Below are positions 24,101 to 32,731 of a stretch of DNA of 45,994 nucleotides, piece by piece. Source of the DNA: an uncultured Lachnospiraceae bacterium (GTDB taxonomy: Bacteria; Bacillota; Clostridia; Lachnospirales; Lachnospiraceae); contig CAMULB010000003.1 of the NCBI GenBank assembly GCA_947089585.1, positions 1 through 45,994 on the forward strand, given 5' to 3'. The notes below the pieces were generated by a model that made no database searches, had not been told where the DNA came from, and saw nothing but the letters and a program-made list of their open reading frames with translations. Position numbers and translations under genes: made by a program. The stretch's first letter is position 1, and every line of letters starts with the position of its first letter.

Positions 24101-26102
24101 CCTCATCATAGTCACCGGGCGCTACAATGTAGTACCGCGCGCAATCCTCCTGCCCGTCCCCCTTGAAATCTGATAACAATGCACGATTGCCATTCTTGTC
24201 ATCAATCTCTAAATAGTCCAGATTCCATCTACAGGGATAGGTCTGATCTGTAATCGCAACCTCTCCAACATACTCACAGGTGTCAGCATGATAGCTCAGA
24301 GAAACACTCTTGGTTCCTTTGCCATACACAGCTGCGCGAAAGCGTACATATGCCTGCTTCTCCGGATTGTCTTCTTTTACTTTTACTCTGATTTCCACCT
24401 TCTCTCCCGCTTTGACTACGCGCCCATTTTCCCCGATCTCAATACTTTCAATCACCGGCGGTTCTAGATCGTATTGCTGGTCTACGGTAAAACTCACGTC
24501 CGTATCCGGCGCAATGTCCTTTGGGTCAAAATTATAATAACCTCCTTTTGACGAATGCACCTCAATCTTATATAATTCCCACTCTTCGGGATAAATTTTG
24601 TCGTCTACCAAAAACGTTCCTGACAGATTCCCCGAAGCTCGATCGTATGTAACTTCAAAATCTCTTCTGTGTGAGGAATGAGCCTGACATTGATAATACA
24701 TTCTCACCCAGTCAACGTTCACGCCTTCACACTGAAGTTTAGCCGTATACGTTACACTGTCTCCTAAGTTTAAAGTTCCATCCGCATTGCTGGCATTTTT
24801 TTCCATCTTCAGATCGGAAAGGGTTACTGACCCTTCTTGAGGCTTATTTTGAATGGTAAACTGGTAAAGATATTGGCCGTCCTCTCCTCTTACTTTTCCC
24901 TCTACATAGTTATTTCTTTCATCTTCCACGCGGATGCTGGACACAACAAAATTACTCTCCCAAAGCTGGCTGGCAGAAAGCTGCGCCGTATACAGGTTTT
25001 CTTCGCTGCTTTTTATAAATTCCAGCATCTTTCTGCTGCCATATCTGGTGCTAAGCAGCTCCACGGCAATTGATTTGACATCGCTGTCTGAGTCATAAAC
25101 ATACAAATTAAAATGAACCGTATCCTCTTGCGTTAAGGTCTGCCCATTTTCTACCAGCTCAAATCGCTCAATCACCGGCTGATTAATGTCATAAGAGCCA
25201 TCCAAGGGCAAAATATCCTCTGCGCCCTCGCGCTGTGGAAGCATAAATGTGCTCTGCTCTGCACCGCCAGGCAATCCCTCTTCCCCGGTTGGCTGCATGT
25301 TTTTCTCGCTGGCTTCTGAATCCTCGCCGATCTGTGCGTCTTCCTCTGCAGCTCCGGCTTCCGGCTGCTGCCCTTTTGCTGTGTCTTCGGGCTGCGGCGA
25401 CTGAACGTCTGTGGACAATTGTTGGTCCGGATTCTGTGAACCGTCCTTAGACGCTTCTGATGCCTGCCCCTGATCAGGAGCTGTTGGCTGCTGACCTATG
25501 TCCGTCCCCGCAGCAGACGACTGGCCTTCGTCTGCCGACGGCTCGTCCTGGCCGTCATTTGCCGGCTGCTGCGTCTCATTTGCAGACGACTCATCCGTAG
25601 ATGACTTGTCCTGGCCCGGATTTGGCTGCTGCATCCCATCTGCCGACGGCTTGTCTTGGCCGGGAGCGGCTGGCCGCTGGCTTTCATCCGTGGACGGCTC
25701 GTCTTGGCCACTCTCCGCTGGCCGCTGGCTTTCATCCGTGGACGGTTCGTCTTGGCCACTCTCCGCCGGCTGCTGCATATCCTTGGAAATCCCATCGCCT
25801 GCTTCCTGCTGGCCGGCGGACGGCTGTGCTGCTGCATCTGCCGACTCATCCTGGCCGCTGGTGATTGGTTGCTGACGCTCGTCCGCCCCCGCAGACGGCG
25901 ACTGATTCTCTTTGGCTGACGCCCCGTCCTGGCTCGAAGCGGCTGGCTGCTGGCCTTCCTCTGACGTTATGCGTCCGCTTTCTGTGCTTTGGCATTCACT
26001 GTCGTTTTGCTCTGCTGCTGCACCCTGGATTGGAGAGGCTGATGTAATTGCCAAGGATACTGCCAGCATGACTCCCAGTAATTTTCTGCCTGATTTTCTC
26101 AT
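21147..26102 (-). CDS. large secreted repeat protein ending in SPKTG, probable sortase substrate
   Basis: A 1651-residue surface protein of unknown function, probably an adhesin or scaffold. A signal peptide is visible (MRKSGRKLLGVMLAVSLA.. to about AAA-EQ). A low-complexity region of about 270 residues rich in Gln/Asp/Ser/Pro/Glu follows. Five beta-sandwich-like repeats of about 116-124 residues then start near 25178, 24830, 24458, 24095 and 23735, each opening P-V-I-x-S-I-x-I-x-x-N-G and closing with a W-x-L-x-x-L-x-I-x-D-x-x-G/N block. Further unassigned beta-rich domains and a Gly/Asp-rich acidic tail end the protein. The last six residues are SPKTGE. (S/N)PxTG is the kind of motif cut by clostridial class B sortases, but the usual hydrophobic segment and basic tail are absent. 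The start at 26102 is set by AGGAGG 8 nt upstream. Confidence 0.85.
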   Translation of the reverse strand: MRKSGRKLLGVMLAVSLAITSASPIQGAAAEQNDSECQSTESGRITSEEGQQPAASSQDGASAKENQSPSAGADERQQPITSGQDESADAAAQPSAGQQEAGDGISKDMQQPAESGQDEPSTDESQRPAESGQDEPSTDESQRPAAPGQDKPSADGMQQPNPGQDKSSTDESSANETQQPANDGQDEPSADEGQSSAAGTDIGQQPTAPDQGQASEASKDGSQNPDQQLSTDVQSPQPEDTAKGQQPEAGAAEEDAQIGEDSEASEKNMQPTGEEGLPGGAEQSTFMLPQREGAEDILPLDGSYDINQPVIERFELVENGQTLTQEDTVHFNLYVYDSDSDVKSIAVELLSTRYGSRKMLEFIKSSEENLYTAQLSASQLWESNFVVSSIRVEDERNNYVEGKVRGEDGQYLYQFTIQNKPQEGSVTLSDLKMEKNASNADGTLNLGDSVTYTAKLQCEGVNVDWVRMYYQCQAHSSHRRDFEVTYDRASGNLSGTFLVDDKIYPEEWELYKIEVHSSKGGYYNFDPKDIAPDTDVSFTVDQQYDLEPPVIESIEIGENGRVVKAGEKVEIRVKVKEDNPEKQAYVRFRAAVYGKGTKSVSLSYHADTCEYVGEVAITDQTYPCRWNLDYLEIDDKNGNRALLSDFKGDGQEDCARYYIVAPGDYDEENPVVTGITLERNGETVKAGERLTLKVEADEQNPSVGTAWFSLSTISYATIESVDLRYDETAKAYIGTVKIEASTHPGEWRLSQLLIKDRNNNTTNLTEGEGLEEKGACSFHVDEAGYDVEGPVIQSITIDKNGQFVKPGETLDIRIKIEDQNPDENKVFHAYFKPQVTNVSASLDVALRYNRAQNEYVGSIPITDDTYPCEWALKELDLKDKYGNRYSMSQELSSWSYTKPWYFKVKSGNTYREDVKNVTFNISGLMEQEDGSYAYGNVTRTAENVGRRATLKQLGVLPKAIEGVVTTWNYNWWGIQAGEDTELLFDSTEDMNCYLSASYDKGCANVSLTYVSEQDGQKTVVIPVFIDREATYKDVLAALELPKDAKADDFAEFLLSYSDSTHNWNTRVGDVTSVSAVADYKSCQVTWNARYIGQDSQEISQPIATSYREGTTVAEALAELEPPQDVMGMEGEGWMLLGADSDQVLPKEMVSFDLVALYSGRTTLDVSYTYRGEDGIIAGGSKLLAVEGENLSEAEIQGEATNAFKDANHLSGLILSEWAGESDIAEGRYKKIRFQAQYYNCVVVLKYPDESCQYVVVDKNSKFTLPTESEFYTDILWEGFAQGQTVTITEDREFLASDAKRKDGTQEVPAGERLTEEEIAKIKEEIEKAEAGTSVKIDMKKATVVPKEVLEAIKGKAIDLVVDMGSYSWSIDGTEVNATALKDIDLEVTIGTDQVPSALVSSIAEGKPVTQLSLTHNGEFGFRANLTLNLGSENSGSYGNLYYYDSSGKLVFRNAGQIGADGSTTLSFSHASDYVAVVDKVMHTGAGANQDPTGGSDDGTDNGETSGGSGNSDSPTGGADHNDSELPGGSDDGDDPTGGSGNDGDPTDGADRSDPENEADADGEDGDERKEPDEDREKEDISDKDDRKKDDGSIIPSGPEKKVPKGLTDEEAEQSDKDDTAATKEKNSNSVTADSGRTRTGAQSLKSPKTGE
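25681..25776 (-). repeat. 48-bp tandem duplication in the low-complexity region
   Basis: Two adjacent 48-bp units (25681-25728 and 25729-25776) differ at about four positions and encode GQDEPSTDESQRPAES-type 16-residue units. More degenerate copies flank them (QDKPSADG.., QDKSSTDE.., QDEPSADE..). Unit number can change without a frameshift. Confidence 0.85.
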
Positions 26103-26210
26103 CAATGATTCCTCCTCAGTTAAAAATGCATAACCTAAAACCTTTTTAATCAAATATCACACCTTTGTCCGATGTAATGCTCCCTCCTTCCCCGTAAAAA
26201 TCATATTTAT

Positions 26211-26969
26211 TTACTCCTCCTCGATCCGCACCGCTACGATCAAAAGGCGCTTCTCATCCCGGTCGCTGTAGCAGGTGGACAAGGTAAGAATACGCTGCTC
26301 TTTAGAAACCTCTGTACTTTCCCGAAAATTTCCTTTGCAGCCCCAAACATCGCCAAGATATCTCTGCAGCTCGGAACGATTGGAAAAATCATACGCATCG
26401 GGAATCAGCGCATCGGAGAATTCTGCCGCTGCAAAAATTTCATAAGTGAACGCGCTTTTCGGTGTATAAATTTTGATTTGGCTGTTTTCCTCAAAAAACG
26501 CCTTGTCCTCAAATTGATGCAGATCGGCGAACATACCTCCGTTTTTTAAATTGTGCCCATATAATACCGTCACAGGATCCTTGAAATCTCTGCGGTTGAC
26601 CCCTTGGGAATAGATTGCTCCCGGAAGCCCCTCCGTCAAATCAACCGTATGGTTCAGATAGTAATTGTCATAGGGGTCTGACGTATCTGTTTTCTGTAAA
26701 ACAGGGTAGTCAATATTTGTGCCTGGCACGGTAATCCATGCATAAATATCAGGATTTTTGGCCTGCAGCGTGCCAAAATCAATGGTCACCTCCCCGGCTT
26801 CATCGGCAGTCTTAACCTCCTCCACAGACAAATCCGTAAAGAATGTGGGCAAAGCCTCTGGCTCTGCCAAAACGCCGGTATTGTCGCCTTGCAAACTTGT
26901 AATTGAAACAACAAGGCCAAACAAGACAGTAAAGCAAGCCGCCAGTATTGTCTTTTTTTCTAATTTCAT
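26211..26969 (-). CDS. srtB: class B sortase
   Basis: Membrane-anchored transpeptidase that cleaves a sorting motif and attaches the protein to the wall. The 252-residue product has an N-terminal membrane anchor (about 8-26) and the sortase barrel. Catalytic His139 is in LYGHNLKNG, Cys233 in TLSTC and Arg241 in DEKRLL. The extra helices between strands and the overall length fit class B rather than A or D. GGGGAG lies 8 nt before the ATG. It is directly upstream of the SPKTG protein, 108 nt away with no terminator, so enzyme and presumed substrate form one operon. A TATAAT-type -10 lies near 27036 on the minus strand with no convincing -35. Confidence 0.94.
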   Translation of the reverse strand: MKLEKKTILAACFTVLFGLVVSITSLQGDNTGVLAEPEALPTFFTDLSVEEVKTADEAGEVTIDFGTLQAKNPDIYAWITVPGTNIDYPVLQKTDTSDPYDNYYLNHTVDLTEGLPGAIYSQGVNRRDFKDPVTVLYGHNLKNGGMFADLHQFEDKAFFEENSQIKIYTPKSAFTYEIFAAAEFSDALIPDAYDFSNRSELQRYLGDVWGCKGNFRESTEVSKEQRILTLSTCYSDRDEKRLLIVAVRIEEE

Positions 26970-27180
26970 TGTATTTTCTCCCCATTTCCTTTGAAAAAAA
27001 TTATGAAACTCTTTTCCGATTACTTAGTATCAATTATACAATTAATTTCTCGAAAATGGAAGTTTTTTGCGCAAAAATTTTTATATATATTTTAAAAAAA
27101 TAGAAGAAACTGATAATTTTTACTTATTAACGTATCATTTCTCTTTCTCTATATTATAAGTCATAATAATTTGTCCATTT

Positions 27181-27216
27181 AAAACAAAAAAGCAAGGATT
27201 TTTTTAGTATCCTCGC
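27181..27216 (-). terminator. terminator at the end of the polysaccharide operon
   Basis: On the minus strand GC-G-AGGAT pairs with ATCCT-T-GC around an A-rich loop, followed by TTTTTTGTTTT. It lies about 90 nt past the wbpE stop. The surrounding 26970-27305 gap is very AT-rich, with loose repeats of CTATATTT, and holds no gene. Confidence 0.85.
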
Positions 27217-27305
27217 CTTTCTCTATATTTCACTATATTTTTTTACTATATTTCATAAAATATATACTTTATTTTGCTTCCTGATCATTTTCTCTGTCAA
27301 ACTGA

Positions 27306-28433
27306 TCACAGCACCTGCTTTTGTATGATCTCTGCAACCGCCCGCTGCTCTTCTTCCTCAAGATACGGATGCATCGGCAAAGAAAGCACCCGTTGACACA
27401 GCGACGTAGTGACAGACAAATCACACTTCACACAGTCTGTTTTCGCAAACGCCTTCTGGCTGTGCATCGGCTTTCGATAATAAATCATACTTGGAATATT
27501 CGCCGCCTTTAATGCCGACTGAATGTGCTCCCGCTGCTGCTGATCCTTCAGCAAAATCGAATATTGCGCCCAGCTGGACACATATCCCTCCGGAACGGCC
27601 GGCGCCTTCACCAGATGTGCCAGCAGCTTCGTATAGCGGCCGGCAGCTTCATTGACCGCCTGCAATTCATATTCCGCAAACGCCTTGAGCTTGACAAGCA
27701 GCACCGCCGCCTGAATTGTATCCAGTCTGGAATTCAGGCCAATTCGGACATTGTCATATTTGTCCGTCCCCTTCCCGTGAATCCGCAGCGACCGTATCAG
27801 CTCCGCCAGCGCGTCATCATCGGTAAATACCGCGCCGCCGTCGCCGTAGCAGCCCAAGGGCTTTGCCGGGAAAAAGGAAGTTGTCGCGATCTCACCGAAG
27901 CTGCAGGCTTTCTTTCCACAGATCGCGCCGCCGAATCCCTGTGCGGCGTCCTCTAGGATTTTGAGATGGTATTTTTCTGCAATCGGCCTGATGCGGTTAT
28001 AATCGGCTGGCTGACCAAAGAGATCGACCGTGATGACTGCTCTTGGAATCAACCTTCCCTCTGCCAGCACCGCTTCAATTGCCTCCGTCAGAGAATCTGG
28101 AGAAATGTTAAAGCTGTCCTCCTCAACATCCACAAAAATGGGCGTGGCTCCGGTAAAGGAAACGATTTCTCCTGTCGAAAAGAAGGTGAAATCCGGTACA
28201 AACACGGCATCCCCCGCCCCGATGCCCCAGGCCATGACCGCTAAGGAGAGCGCGTCTGTCCCGTTGGCACAGGTGATGCAATGCTTTACGCCGACGTAAG
28301 CGGCAAGCTGGCGCTCCAGTTCCGTTACCTGGGGACCGGAAATGTAGTTGGCCTCAAGCAGCGCTTTTTGAATGCTTGCGTCGAGGTCGGTTTTTAACTG
28401 GGTGTATTGTTTTTTTAGGTCTCTGAATTCCAT
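27306..28433 (-). CDS. wbpE: DegT/WbpE-type UDP-3-keto-uronate aminotransferase
   Basis: PLP-dependent sugar aminotransferase. In the WbpA-B-E-D-I pathway, WbpE moves an amino group from glutamate to the 3-keto group of UDP-GlcNAc-3-keto-uronate. The 375-residue product begins MEFRDLKKQY, typical of WbpE/WlbC-like enzymes. PLP is held by Lys191 (FFPAKPLGCYGDGG) and Asp162 (EDAAQGFGG). The specific assignment rests on that resemblance and on WbpA, WbpB, WbpD and WbpI homologues in the same cluster. It is the last gene of the locus, about 8 kb from its pathway partners, and GC-richer than the genes just upstream of it. AGGAGG precedes the ATG. Confidence 0.88.
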   Translation of the reverse strand: MEFRDLKKQYTQLKTDLDASIQKALLEANYISGPQVTELERQLAAYVGVKHCITCANGTDALSLAVMAWGIGAGDAVFVPDFTFFSTGEIVSFTGATPIFVDVEEDSFNISPDSLTEAIEAVLAEGRLIPRAVITVDLFGQPADYNRIRPIAEKYHLKILEDAAQGFGGAICGKKACSFGEIATTSFFPAKPLGCYGDGGAVFTDDDALAELIRSLRIHGKGTDKYDNVRIGLNSRLDTIQAAVLLVKLKAFAEYELQAVNEAAGRYTKLLAHLVKAPAVPEGYVSSWAQYSILLKDQQQREHIQSALKAANIPSMIYYRKPMHSQKAFAKTDCVKCDLSVTTSLCQRVLSLPMHPYLEEEEQRAVAEIIQKQVL

Positions 28434-28464
28434 GATTGTTCCTCCTGAAAAATAGCATAATCTC

Positions 28465-29709
28465 CTATGCTGACTTTGATTTCAATGTATAAATGAGATA
28501 AGCGGTACTCAAAATTCCTGACACCAGGGTTACGATTACGGTTGCAAATGCCGCACCAATTGAACCATATATTGAGATCAGCACAACATCCGCCAACACA
28601 TTCACCGTTCCGGATATCGCTGCTACAAGCAAGTTAAATTTCAGCTTTCTTTGGGCCACCAATAAGTTTCCAGATACTATGCGAAACGTTGCAGAAAAAA
28701 AGTAGTTGATCGACAAAATACGAAAAATCAATATAGAATCCGCATACTGCTTTCCAAAAAACAGAGGCACAATCCAAGGTGCCAGCAAAACCAAAGTAAC
28801 CGATAAAAATAAATTAAAAATGCCAAAATATGTCATTATTTTCTTGTACCATTGCAAACACCAGAGTCGATCCTTCCTCCTCTCTGCAAAATAAGGATAC
28901 AAATAAGTCACCAAAGCCCCTGGTATAAACGTTAAGGCAGACGGAACGATTACTCCCACCTTATAGCTTGCCAGTATCGCTTCATCCGCTACTACAATCC
29001 CAATCACAAAAACATCCAGTAAATACAGTAATTGCGCCAACCCGTTATTACACATTGAAATGACGGATATCTTCATCATGGCAATCTTTTCTTGACGCTC
29101 AATTCTCCTATCATTGGTCAGAATCGGAATCCGCAAAAGGAATACGCCATAGAAAACCGTAAACAAATATGCAGCATAATAGCCAACAATCAGCCCCTTT
29201 TCTTTGAAATACCATGCACAGCACACAGAAATAACCAATACAAAAAATGTATTGATTACAGACAATCTCACATACTCCTGATTTCTTTTACGTGCCCTTA
29301 GATAAACGCTCATTAGCTCATAGACAAGCTGAACGACAGGCAAAAACAGAAGCATATCTAACAAATCACTTGCACCATTGACAGTCAGCGGCGCAAATCT
29401 GGCAATCAAAAATAGAACAGCGCCCAAAAAAAGATTGCAGACAGTCCCCATACGAATACAATATCCCAACATCGTATTCGTATAAGACTCTTCTCCGCCC
29501 TGTTCACTGCACATTTGCAGCATCCCAGACACAATTCCCAGCCCACTAAATAAAAGCAAAATATTATAAATATTCCACGAATAGGTGAATATTCCGTATT
29601 CCTGTTTTGTCAAAATCCGCACCATAATCATACTGCTTAAAAATGTCAGCACTTTATTGATCACATTTCCGCCAAATATATGAAAAAAACCCGTGCGAAA
29701 TAATTGCAT
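28465..29709 (-). CDS. wzx: polysaccharide flippase (Wzx/MATE-like, RfbX family)
   Basis: Membrane transporter expected to flip the lipid-linked repeat unit to the outside face. The product is about 414 residues with roughly 12 hydrophobic segments spread over its whole length. The start motif VINKVLTFLSSMIMVRILTKQEYG is typical of polysaccharide-biosynthesis flippases. The ATG at 29709 is preferred to the one at 29724 because GAGAGGA lies 8 nt upstream of it. It is AT-rich relative to the flanking wbp genes and is closely spaced with its neighbours. Confidence 0.9.
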   Translation of the reverse strand: MQLFRTGFFHIFGGNVINKVLTFLSSMIMVRILTKQEYGIFTYSWNIYNILLLFSGLGIVSGMLQMCSEQGGEESYTNTMLGYCIRMGTVCNLFLGAVLFLIARFAPLTVNGASDLLDMLLFLPVVQLVYELMSVYLRARKRNQEYVRLSVINTFFVLVISVCCAWYFKEKGLIVGYYAAYLFTVFYGVFLLRIPILTNDRRIERQEKIAMMKISVISMCNNGLAQLLYLLDVFVIGIVVADEAILASYKVGVIVPSALTFIPGALVTYLYPYFAERRKDRLWCLQWYKKIMTYFGIFNLFLSVTLVLLAPWIVPLFFGKQYADSILIFRILSINYFFSATFRIVSGNLLVAQRKLKFNLLVAAISGTVNVLADVVLISIYGSIGAAFATVIVTLVSGILSTAYLIYTLKSKSA

Positions 29710-29727
29710 GAGGCGTCCTCTCATCTT

Positions 29728-31437
29728 TTATCTGCCTCCAAAATAATATTCCAGAGACCCCAACACAGTCAGTGCCATCATCTTCTCGATTGCATTCCCT
29801 GTAGCATACATATCATGTACAATTTCCTGAAGCTTTGATGAGGCCATACGATCCAGTCTTTTCACTTTTTCTTGATAATACTGATCAAAATATACACAAA
29901 TCTCCGGCTTCTTTGCCAGCCAGTAATCAAGCGGATTCATCGAAAAATTGCTCTGTTCCTTTCTTATCATTTGTTTCAGCTTCTTGGGACCTCGCTCCAC
30001 AATCTTCCGGCAAAACCGCTTCATATCAGAATCTGTAATGTAACCATTGATTGATTCCCAGCGGAATTGCGCCGCCTGTGGATATTTTCTCAAAATCCAC
30101 TGTTTATAAAGATTGTGGTTCATTCGCATTTTTACCGGAATACGCAAACATAGCTCAATAAAATCTACATCTAAAAACGGAGAGCTCACCTCTGTATAAT
30201 TTTGGCGGATCAAGTGAGTGCAATTGGCTCCTTGAAACGCACGCACATACAGCAGGTACAGCTCATATTCGCAAAAACGATCCCGATAAGCAGACGATAG
30301 TATATCTCTATATCGCTCCGAATACATTCCTGACGGAACACGGCGCTCCCGGTCTGTCTCAGATGAGAAAAAACTGCCTATAATCACGTCACCGCACTGC
30401 CCGGTATGCTCCAGCCCATACTCCTGCACCGCCAGAGATTTAAGCAAACGGTTTCCGCCGGTAATCCCCGCATAAAGTGATAATCCGTAATTCATGGAGA
30501 TGATCTCATCTATATCATACAAAAACCGGCAATCATCCAATGGTTTGACCAGCAGCTCGTCTCCCCAATAACGACTGATCTCTTTGGCGATCTCTTCATC
30601 TAAATAGTCCGCTTTACAATATGTCAGACAAAGTAACTTACGTTTCTCCAATTCATGTGCAGTCCACACATTCATTCGTGAATCCAGACCGCCGCTTAAG
30701 TCTGCCAGAAAACGATATCCGTATTCTACATCCTTTGCATATTCCATAGCAACTGCATTACGAAATAAGCGATCAATTCGGTCAATCCATTCCTCCTGCG
30801 AAAGCCCTGATTCTTCCTTTACTCTAAAGGTATGATAATTTTTTACCCCTACCCCTTCTTTTTTTATACAAAGATAAGTTCCGCCACGCAATCGTTTGAT
30901 TTCCTGCGCATATGTTACATCACTTTCCATAAACCCAAACGTCAGCATTTGATAGGCTGCCTCTTCACACAAATGCAGCTCTTTACCATCCGCTTTACAT
31001 GCGTCCAAAATATAATTGACCTGAGAAGCCACATAAAACTTCCCTTCCATGAAGGCATAAAAAACTGCGTTGTCTCCAATATGATTTGTATACACGAACC
31101 ATTCATCCAACGCCTTATCATAAAGTGCGGCCGAGAAGCTGCCCCGAAATGCAACAATAAACTTTTCTCCTAACCGCTGATACATCGCAATGACTAATGA
31201 TGCGATATGGTCAACAGCATATTGTTCAAACAAACTGCTCTTATTGAGAAGATATCCCTCCACTATCACAATAAACTGGTCGTCTTCAACCAAGCATTTA
31301 TCATCGGAAAACTTCTGCAAGGTGTTTCGCTGAATCTGAAATTTCCGATTTGAAAGCTCTGTTTTGATACAGTTTTTTTCAACCACATTTTTTAATTCTA
31401 TTCTATTTTTGCTGTTACTGATAAAAAATCTTGGCAT
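29728..31437 (-). CDS. asparagine-synthetase-like protein lacking the glutaminase cysteine
   Basis: A 569-residue homologue of class II asparagine synthetases. The C-terminal half has an intact PP-loop for ATP, SGGLDS (248-253), and later synthetase-domain blocks such as SSPFLDVDFIELCLRIP. The N-terminal half still has the Ntn-type fold pattern (VEGYLLN, FRGSFSAALYD) but begins MPRFF, so the catalytic Cys at position 2 is missing and it cannot release ammonia from glutamine in the usual way. Related proteins in polysaccharide loci (WbpS, WbqG) are linked to converting uronic acids to uronamides. With a uronic acid made in this locus, amidation or ligation of an amino group to that carboxyl is a plausible role; this is inference. 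Confidence 0.82.
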   Translation of the reverse strand: MPRFFISNSKNRIELKNVVEKNCIKTELSNRKFQIQRNTLQKFSDDKCLVEDDQFIVIVEGYLLNKSSLFEQYAVDHIASLVIAMYQRLGEKFIVAFRGSFSAALYDKALDEWFVYTNHIGDNAVFYAFMEGKFYVASQVNYILDACKADGKELHLCEEAAYQMLTFGFMESDVTYAQEIKRLRGGTYLCIKKEGVGVKNYHTFRVKEESGLSQEEWIDRIDRLFRNAVAMEYAKDVEYGYRFLADLSGGLDSRMNVWTAHELEKRKLLCLTYCKADYLDEEIAKEISRYWGDELLVKPLDDCRFLYDIDEIISMNYGLSLYAGITGGNRLLKSLAVQEYGLEHTGQCGDVIIGSFFSSETDRERRVPSGMYSERYRDILSSAYRDRFCEYELYLLYVRAFQGANCTHLIRQNYTEVSSPFLDVDFIELCLRIPVKMRMNHNLYKQWILRKYPQAAQFRWESINGYITDSDMKRFCRKIVERGPKKLKQMIRKEQSNFSMNPLDYWLAKKPEICVYFDQYYQEKVKRLDRMASSKLQEIVHDMYATGNAIEKMMALTVLGSLEYYFGGR

Positions 31438-31453
31438 AAACCCCTTCTCCTTC

Positions 31454-32698
31454 TCAAATTGATTCCTTGAGATTTTTCACAAAAGCTTTATAATTTCGCT
31501 CAGAATCAAACCGTTCTTGCCATAGCTGATAAGAGTTTTCTCTCATGTTTGCAATCTCTTCCTCCGAAGCATCATAGATCCTGTTGATTGCGTCAGCAAC
31601 CTCTGCAGCAGAAGGATTTTCTGGTAATAGCACGCCATTATCACGAATACACTCTGGTATCCCGCCTACTGCCGTTCCAATTACCGGGATTCCATAGGCT
31701 AACGCCTCTTGAACAGATACGGGACAGCCTTCTGTGGCGGATGTAGTAATAAAACAGTGGACAGAATGATTCTCATAAAAGTCCATCACTTCCTCATTTT
31801 TAACATGTCCCAAAAAAGAATAAGAAGTACAAACCGTATTTAACTTTTCTTTTGCTAAATTTTCGATTTTTTTTCGGCTTTCCCCATCACCAAAATGAGT
31901 CCAATGTATCTTTTGATCTGAGCATAAAGACAAAGCATCAATAATTAGCTCAATCCGTTTCAGGGGAATCATATTTGAACAGCTCACCAGTTCGAACGTT
32001 GCCCCCTTTTCTATCTCATTTCTTTTTCCTTTCGCTTTCACCCCCATTCTGGCCAAATACAATTTTGCTTCTAATTCATGTTTTTCAACATAAGTATCAA
32101 TATAATAGTCTCTTCCGGCTTTACAAATAAAATAAACCGCACTGATACTTTTTGTCATATAATGCTTAAACGGCTGCCAATTTCCTGGACAGCGCTCATT
32201 ATATAAGTCATATCCATGGGTTCTTGTAATTACACTCAAGCCTTTTCTCTTCTTCTTTGCCATTAACAGTCCTAAAGTACAATGATTATACCAATAGGTG
32301 TAAAACACTGCTTCTTGATCCAACAGCTTTAAATTCTCTACCTGATCTCTGATATTGATAGCTCTCGCAAAAAAAGATAATGTAAAATAAAAGCATTGCC
32401 TTATATTCCTTTTACATTTTTTCAATAACCATATTTCCTTCCAAAACAATGACGAACAAATTGTCTGGAAAAAATATATTATTTTTTCTTTTCTATTCAA
32501 ATAATCTTTCAAATGTATCACAGAAACGGAATCATTCACTTCTGTGATACATGCTTTATTTTGAATCTGTTCTTTTGATGCGCAGGTAAGAATCGTAACT
32601 TCATATTCCATTGATATTTCATTGAGTTCCGGCGAGATAAATGTTTTCTCACCCATTCCATAGGGGTAGCTCAATGTAAACAAATACATCTTTTTCAT
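31454..32698 (-). CDS. glycosyltransferase, GT4-like (GT-B fold)
   Basis: Probable repeat-unit glycosyltransferase of 414 residues. The N-terminal domain starts MKKMYLFTLSYPYGMGEKTFI. The C-terminal nucleotide-sugar domain has SCSNMIPLKRIELIIDAL, HFGDGE, and TSATEGCPVSVQEALAYGIPVIGTAVGG, the GT4 donor-site block with its E-x7-E pattern. It resembles the gene at 35093-36292 in arrangement and in several motifs, so the two are paralogues. AAGGAG lies 8 nt before the ATG. Donor and acceptor cannot be told from sequence. AT-rich. Confidence 0.88.
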   Translation of the reverse strand: MKKMYLFTLSYPYGMGEKTFISPELNEISMEYEVTILTCASKEQIQNKACITEVNDSVSVIHLKDYLNRKEKIIYFFQTICSSLFWKEIWLLKKCKRNIRQCFYFTLSFFARAINIRDQVENLKLLDQEAVFYTYWYNHCTLGLLMAKKKRKGLSVITRTHGYDLYNERCPGNWQPFKHYMTKSISAVYFICKAGRDYYIDTYVEKHELEAKLYLARMGVKAKGKRNEIEKGATFELVSCSNMIPLKRIELIIDALSLCSDQKIHWTHFGDGESRKKIENLAKEKLNTVCTSYSFLGHVKNEEVMDFYENHSVHCFITTSATEGCPVSVQEALAYGIPVIGTAVGGIPECIRDNGVLLPENPSAAEVADAINRIYDASEEEIANMRENSYQLWQERFDSERNYKAFVKNLKESI

Positions 32699-32731
32699 AC
32701 AAAGCTCTCCTTGTTTTTAAACGCAAACTTA

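Noticed and set aside
27061..27300. Possible riboswitch or small RNA in the AT-rich gap
   Set aside because: Only AT-rich repeats and one terminator are visible; no conserved aptamer features could be recognised.
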